A stretch of 64,000 nucleotides of DNA from Streptomyces sp. TLI_146 (GTDB lineage Bacteria > Actinomycetota > Actinomycetes > Streptomycetales > Streptomycetaceae), in NCBI RefSeq assembly GCF_002846415.1, contig NZ_PJMX01000001.1, positions 4,588,001 through 4,652,000 on the forward strand. Reading direction: 5' to 3'. The notes under the pieces were generated by a model that made no database searches, was not told where the DNA came from, and saw only the letters and a program-made list of their open reading frames with translations. The position numbers and the translations under genes were made by a program. Shown one piece after another: positions 61,272-64,000 of this stretch; the stretch's first letter is position 1; each line of letters begins with the position of its first letter.

Positions 61272-62633
61272 ATGGGCATTCGGAGCTTGCTGCGCAAAGT
61301 GTTCGGACGCGATCGCGACGCGGAGAGCGCCGACCTGACGGCGGCTCCGGCGGAGGAATCGGCTCCGGCCACCGTGCCCTCCCCCGCCGAGGAATCCGCC
61401 CCGGCCGCGACCCCGACCGTGCCGGCGCCCGCCCGGCGCGACCTCTCCCCCGCGGAGGAGCTGGTCGCGGCGGCGTTCGACGCGACCCCGTCGCGCCCGG
61501 CGGTCCCGTCCCCGGCCCGGCCCGCCGAGGACACGTCCCCGGCCGAGCCCCCCGCTTCCGGCGGCTCCGACGTCCCGCAGCCGCGGGTTCCGGCGGAGCC
61601 GGAGGTTGTGGCGGAGGTCGTCGAGCCGGAGCCGGTCGTGGAGGCTGAGCCGGAGCCGGTCGTGAAGGCTGAGGCCGTCGAGCCCGAGCCGGTCGTGGAG
61701 GCTGTCGAGCCCGAGGCTGAGGCCGAGCCGGTGGCTGTTGCGGCCGAGCCGGAGCCGGTGGCGGTGGCGGCCGAGCCCGAGGTTGAGGCTGAGGCCGTCG
61801 AGCCCGAGCCGGTCGTGGAGGCTGTCGAGCCCGAGGCTGAGGCCGAGCCGGTGGCTGTTGTGGCCGAGCCGGAGCCGGAGCCCGTTGCTGCCGTGATCGA
61901 GCCGGAGCCCGAGCCCGTGGACGTCGTGGCCGAGCCCGACGCCGAGCCGACCCCACAGCCCGCCGCCAAGGCGACCGCAGCCATTGCCCTCCCCCGTATC
62001 AAGTCCCGTGCCCCCGGACTCGTAGAGCACTACAAGGCCGCCGGGGCGCAGCTGCGCAAGGCCGGGCTGGTCGGGGCGCGGGCTAAGGTGTACCTCGTGC
62101 TCGACCGGTCCGGGTCGATGCGGCCGTACTACAAGGACGGCAGCGCCCAGCAGCTCGCCGAGCAGACGCTCGCGCTCGCCGCGCACCTCGACGAGGACGC
62201 CGCCGTCCACACGGTCTTCTTCTCGACCGAGCTCGACGGTACGGCCGACCTCTCGCTCACCTCGTACGAGAACGTCGTCGACGAGACGCACGCCGCGCTC
62301 GGCCGGATGGGGCGCACCAGCTACCACAGTGCGGTCGAGGCGGTCGTGGAGCACTACGAGAAGAGCGGGTACGACGGGCCCGCGCTGGTGGTCTTCCAGA
62401 CCGACGGCGCGCCGGACGCCAAGGTGGCTGCCCGGCAGGCGCTCGCCGATGCGGCGAGCCGGGATCTGTTCTGGCAGTTCGTGGCGTTCGGGGAGGACGA
62501 CAGCAAGGCGTTCGACTTCTTGCGGAAGTTGGATGCGGGGAATGCGGGGTTCTTCCATGCGGGGCCTGTTCCGCGGGAGCTCGCGGATGCGGCGCTGTAC
62601 GCGGGGCTCGTGGGCGGGTTCTCCCGGCGGTAA
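61272..62633 (+). CDS. VWA-domain (TerF-like) protein with Glu/Pro repeat linker
   Basis: 453 residues. A short basic N-terminus (MGIRSLLRKVFGRDRD) is followed by a long Glu/Pro/Val linker (residues ~20-245) and a vWA-TerF-type domain (about 270-450) with the MIDAS residues DRSGSM and later QTDGAPD. Related domains occur in tellurite/stress-resistance proteins and in Streptomyces TerD-associated genes. GAAAGG precedes the ATG; an ATG six codons upstream is possible. Likely a Mg/Ca-dependent interaction scaffold in stress response. Confidence 0.83.
   Translation: MGIRSLLRKVFGRDRDAESADLTAAPAEESAPATVPSPAEESAPAATPTVPAPARRDLSPAEELVAAAFDATPSRPAVPSPARPAEDTSPAEPPASGGSDVPQPRVPAEPEVVAEVVEPEPVVEAEPEPVVKAEAVEPEPVVEAVEPEAEAEPVAVAAEPEPVAVAAEPEVEAEAVEPEPVVEAVEPEAEAEPVAVVAEPEPEPVAAVIEPEPEPVDVVAEPDAEPTPQPAAKATAAIALPRIKSRAPGLVEHYKAAGAQLRKAGLVGARAKVYLVLDRSGSMRPYYKDGSAQQLAEQTLALAAHLDEDAAVHTVFFSTELDGTADLSLTSYENVVDETHAALGRMGRTSYHSAVEAVVEHYEKSGYDGPALVVFQTDGAPDAKVAARQALADAASRDLFWQFVAFGEDDSKAFDFLRKLDAGNAGFFHAGPVPRELADAALYAGLVGGFSRR
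61666..61860. repeat. Exact 75-bp repeat at 120-bp spacing in the VWA linker
   Basis: 61666-61740 and 61786-61860 are identical over 75 bases, 120 bp apart (40 codons), encoding AEAVEPEPVVEAVEPEAEAE-type sequence. The perfect identity points to a recent duplication that preserves frame. Confidence 0.9.
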
Positions 62634-62942
62634 CTTTCGTCTGCGGGCCGTCCCCAACTGGTCGCGCAGTTCCCCGCGCCCCTAACCCCTCCTTCATCCG
62701 CGGACCGTGGCCGGTTGCTCGCGCAGTTCCCCGCGCCCCTACAGGGCGCCCCGCAGGGGCGCATCTAAGGGGCGCGGGGAACTGCGCGCTCAGTTGGGGA
62801 CGGCCCGCAGACGAACGACGGCCTCGACAAGGGGCGCGGGGAACGGCGCGACCAGCCCACCACACACCCGCAGACGAACCCCGGGCCAAAAAGGGGCGCG
62901 GGGAACTGCGCGCTCAGGCGACCACTGGCCGCAGACGAGGAC
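62634..62942. repeat. Dispersed palindromic repeat, copy 8 (compound: two left, three right arms)
   Basis: Left arms begin at 62636 and 62697; right arms lie at 62766-62818, 62829-62881 and 62889-62941. It begins directly after the VWA stop and runs past the stop codon of the convergent sensor kinase gene. This is the most complex copy and looks like nested or recombined insertions. Confidence 0.87.
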
Positions 62943-64000
62943 CGGGCAGCAGGACCGTCACCGTCAAGCCGCCCTCCCGGAGCGGCACAGCCGTCGCCGT
63001 CCCCCCATGCGCCCCCGCGATCGAGCGCACGATCGACAGTCCGAGCCCCGCCCCCGGCCCCATCCGATCGCGCCCCTCCCCCCGCCGGAACGGCTCGAAC
63101 AGGGCGGGCACCTCGGCCGCCCCCACCTCCGCCCCGCCAGGGTTGGACACCGTCAACCCACCTTCGAAGACGGCCACTTCCACCCGCCCGTGGTACGCCG
63201 TCGCGTTGGCCAGCAGGTTCGCCGTGAGGCGGGCCAGGAGCGCACGGTTGCCGGACACGCACGTCGACCGCACCCCCGTGACCGTCGCGCACGGATACCG
63301 CGCCGCCTCCTCCCGTACCACCTCCGCAAGATCCACCTCCTCCCGCTCCGCCAGGCCCCGCTCGCTGCGGGCCAGCATCAGCAGGCCCTCGATCAGGGCC
63401 TCGCTGCGGCGGTTGTTGTCGAGCAGGGTCGCGCGCGTACGGGCGAGGTCGTCCGGGGTCGGGTCGTCCAGGCCGATCTGGATCGCCGCCCGCTGGGTGG
63501 CCAGCGGGGTGCGCAGTTCGTGCGAGGCGTTGGCGATGAAACGGCGCTGGCTGTCGAACGCCTTCTCCAGGCGGCCGAGCAGGTCGTCGATCGTGTCGCC
63601 GAGCTCCTTGAGCTCGTCGTCGGGTCCGGACGCGCCGATCCGCTCGTGCAGGTTGTCCGCCGAGAGGCGTTTCGCCCGTTCCGTCATCACATGGACCGGC
63701 CGCAGCAGCCGCCCCGCCGTGTACCAGCCGACCGCCACCGCCAGGAACGCCACCCCGAGCAGCGCCATCGACGACCACACCGCGTTCTGCCGCCAGGCCG
63801 CGTCGCTCACGTCCTCGCTCACCTGGCGTACGGCCAGCGGGGCGAGCACCGGCCCCTGCGTCCCGCGCGCCTCCTCGAAGGGCTGGACCGTGATCGCCCG
63901 CGTGGCGATGGTGGCCGCCTGCTCCTGCGTACCGGCCCGGGAGAGCAGGTTCACCACCCCGAGCAGCAGCGCCCCGAGGACGAGGAAGACCGCGCCGAAG
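62914..64000 (-). CDS. Two-component sensor histidine kinase, N-terminus cut by window edge
   Basis: At least 361 residues are visible. A membrane helix at the window edge (FLVLGALLLGVVNLLSRAG), an extracytoplasmic segment, a second helix (ALLGVAFLAVAVGWYTAGRL), then HAMP, the H-box FIANASHELRTPLATQRAAI, an N-box (LLARLTANLLANATAYH) and GAGLGLSIVRSIAGAHGG. A typical Streptomyces intramembrane-type kinase. The last eight codons and stop come from the arm of repeat copy 8. The start and presumably a response regulator lie beyond the window. Confidence 0.9.
   Translation of the reverse strand, partial: FGAVFLVLGALLLGVVNLLSRAGTQEQAATIATRAITVQPFEEARGTQGPVLAPLAVRQVSEDVSDAAWRQNAVWSSMALLGVAFLAVAVGWYTAGRLLRPVHVMTERAKRLSADNLHERIGASGPDDELKELGDTIDDLLGRLEKAFDSQRRFIANASHELRTPLATQRAAIQIGLDDPTPDDLARTRATLLDNNRRSEALIEGLLMLARSERGLAEREEVDLAEVVREEAARYPCATVTGVRSTCVSGNRALLARLTANLLANATAYHGRVEVAVFEGGLTVSNPGGAEVGAAEVPALFEPFRRGEGRDRMGPGAGLGLSIVRSIAGAHGGTATAVPLREGGLTVTVLLPGPRLRPVVA

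Noticed and set aside
40564..62942. Dispersed repeats as a CRISPR array
   Set aside because: Copies are single and kilobases apart, with long inverted arms rather than short direct repeats and unique spacers; no cas genes.

Overview
The window is high-GC actinobacterial chromosome and almost certainly Streptomyces. The signs are an HspR-type dnaK-grpE-dnaJ-hspR operon with a perfect HAIR operator, GTG and leaderless starts, a snapalysin gene with a divergent LysR gene, DUF397 / XRE-DUF5753 / ATPase regulatory sets, and many TetR, MocR and PucR regulators. No phage, transposase, CRISPR array, NRPS or PKS was found. Both edges cut genes (hspR on the left, a sensor kinase on the right).

Layout. 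0-4 kb: heat-shock operon on the minus strand. 4.2-6 kb: a two-gene unit (FkbM methyltransferase plus a divergent MraY/WecA-like membrane protein). 6.3-12.3 kb: housekeeping genes (Fe-S reductase, FG-GAP lipoprotein, Yip1 protein, phosphoribosyltransferase, dCTP deaminase). 12.57-17.27 kb: tRNA-Gly(CCC), then an accessory patch bounded on its far side by a diverged copy of the tRNA 3' end and terminator; it holds a ~1,000-residue secreted FG-GAP protein, a 30-codon fragment of a lost paralogue and a lipoprotein. 17.6-29.7 kb: a compact cluster around a lysine-2,3-aminomutase-like radical SAM enzyme, with two paralogous FAD/NAD(P) proteins, an MBL hydrolase, two cupins, a VOC protein, two MFS transporters and a LysR regulator. 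It matches no pathway I recognise and is the best candidate for an undescribed system. 29.7-31.5 kb: TetR-controlled azoreductase and SMR exporter. 31.5-37 kb: PIG-L deacetylase/propeller protein, acyltransferase, photolyase, MazG-like protein. 37.2-40.5 kb: a structured small-RNA candidate, then XRE, ImmA/IrrE protease, DUF6545-type membrane protein and PAP2-like protein. 40.7-64 kb: efflux pumps and regulators, trpS behind a Trp-codon attenuator, FUSC protein, oxidoreductase, EEP-family protein, hydrolase, MocR regulator, DUF2182/DUF1326 pair, snapalysin with a frameshifted LysR gene, APC permease, VWA protein and sensor kinase.

Two features cut across the window. First, a ~145-bp palindromic repeat occurs at eight places (4.1 kb, then 40.5-63 kb), each time just downstream of a stop codon, so it probably works as a portable terminator. 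Second, several genes carry readable cis-regulation: a HAIR box, twin TetR operators, a 28-bp palindrome over a leaderless promoter, MocR-type direct repeats, a LysR-type T-N11-A palindrome and a complete trp attenuator.

Two genes (a small membrane protein at 54.3 kb and the LysR gene at 57.7 kb) each need one extra base in a G or C run to read through. These are either real frameshifts or assembly errors.
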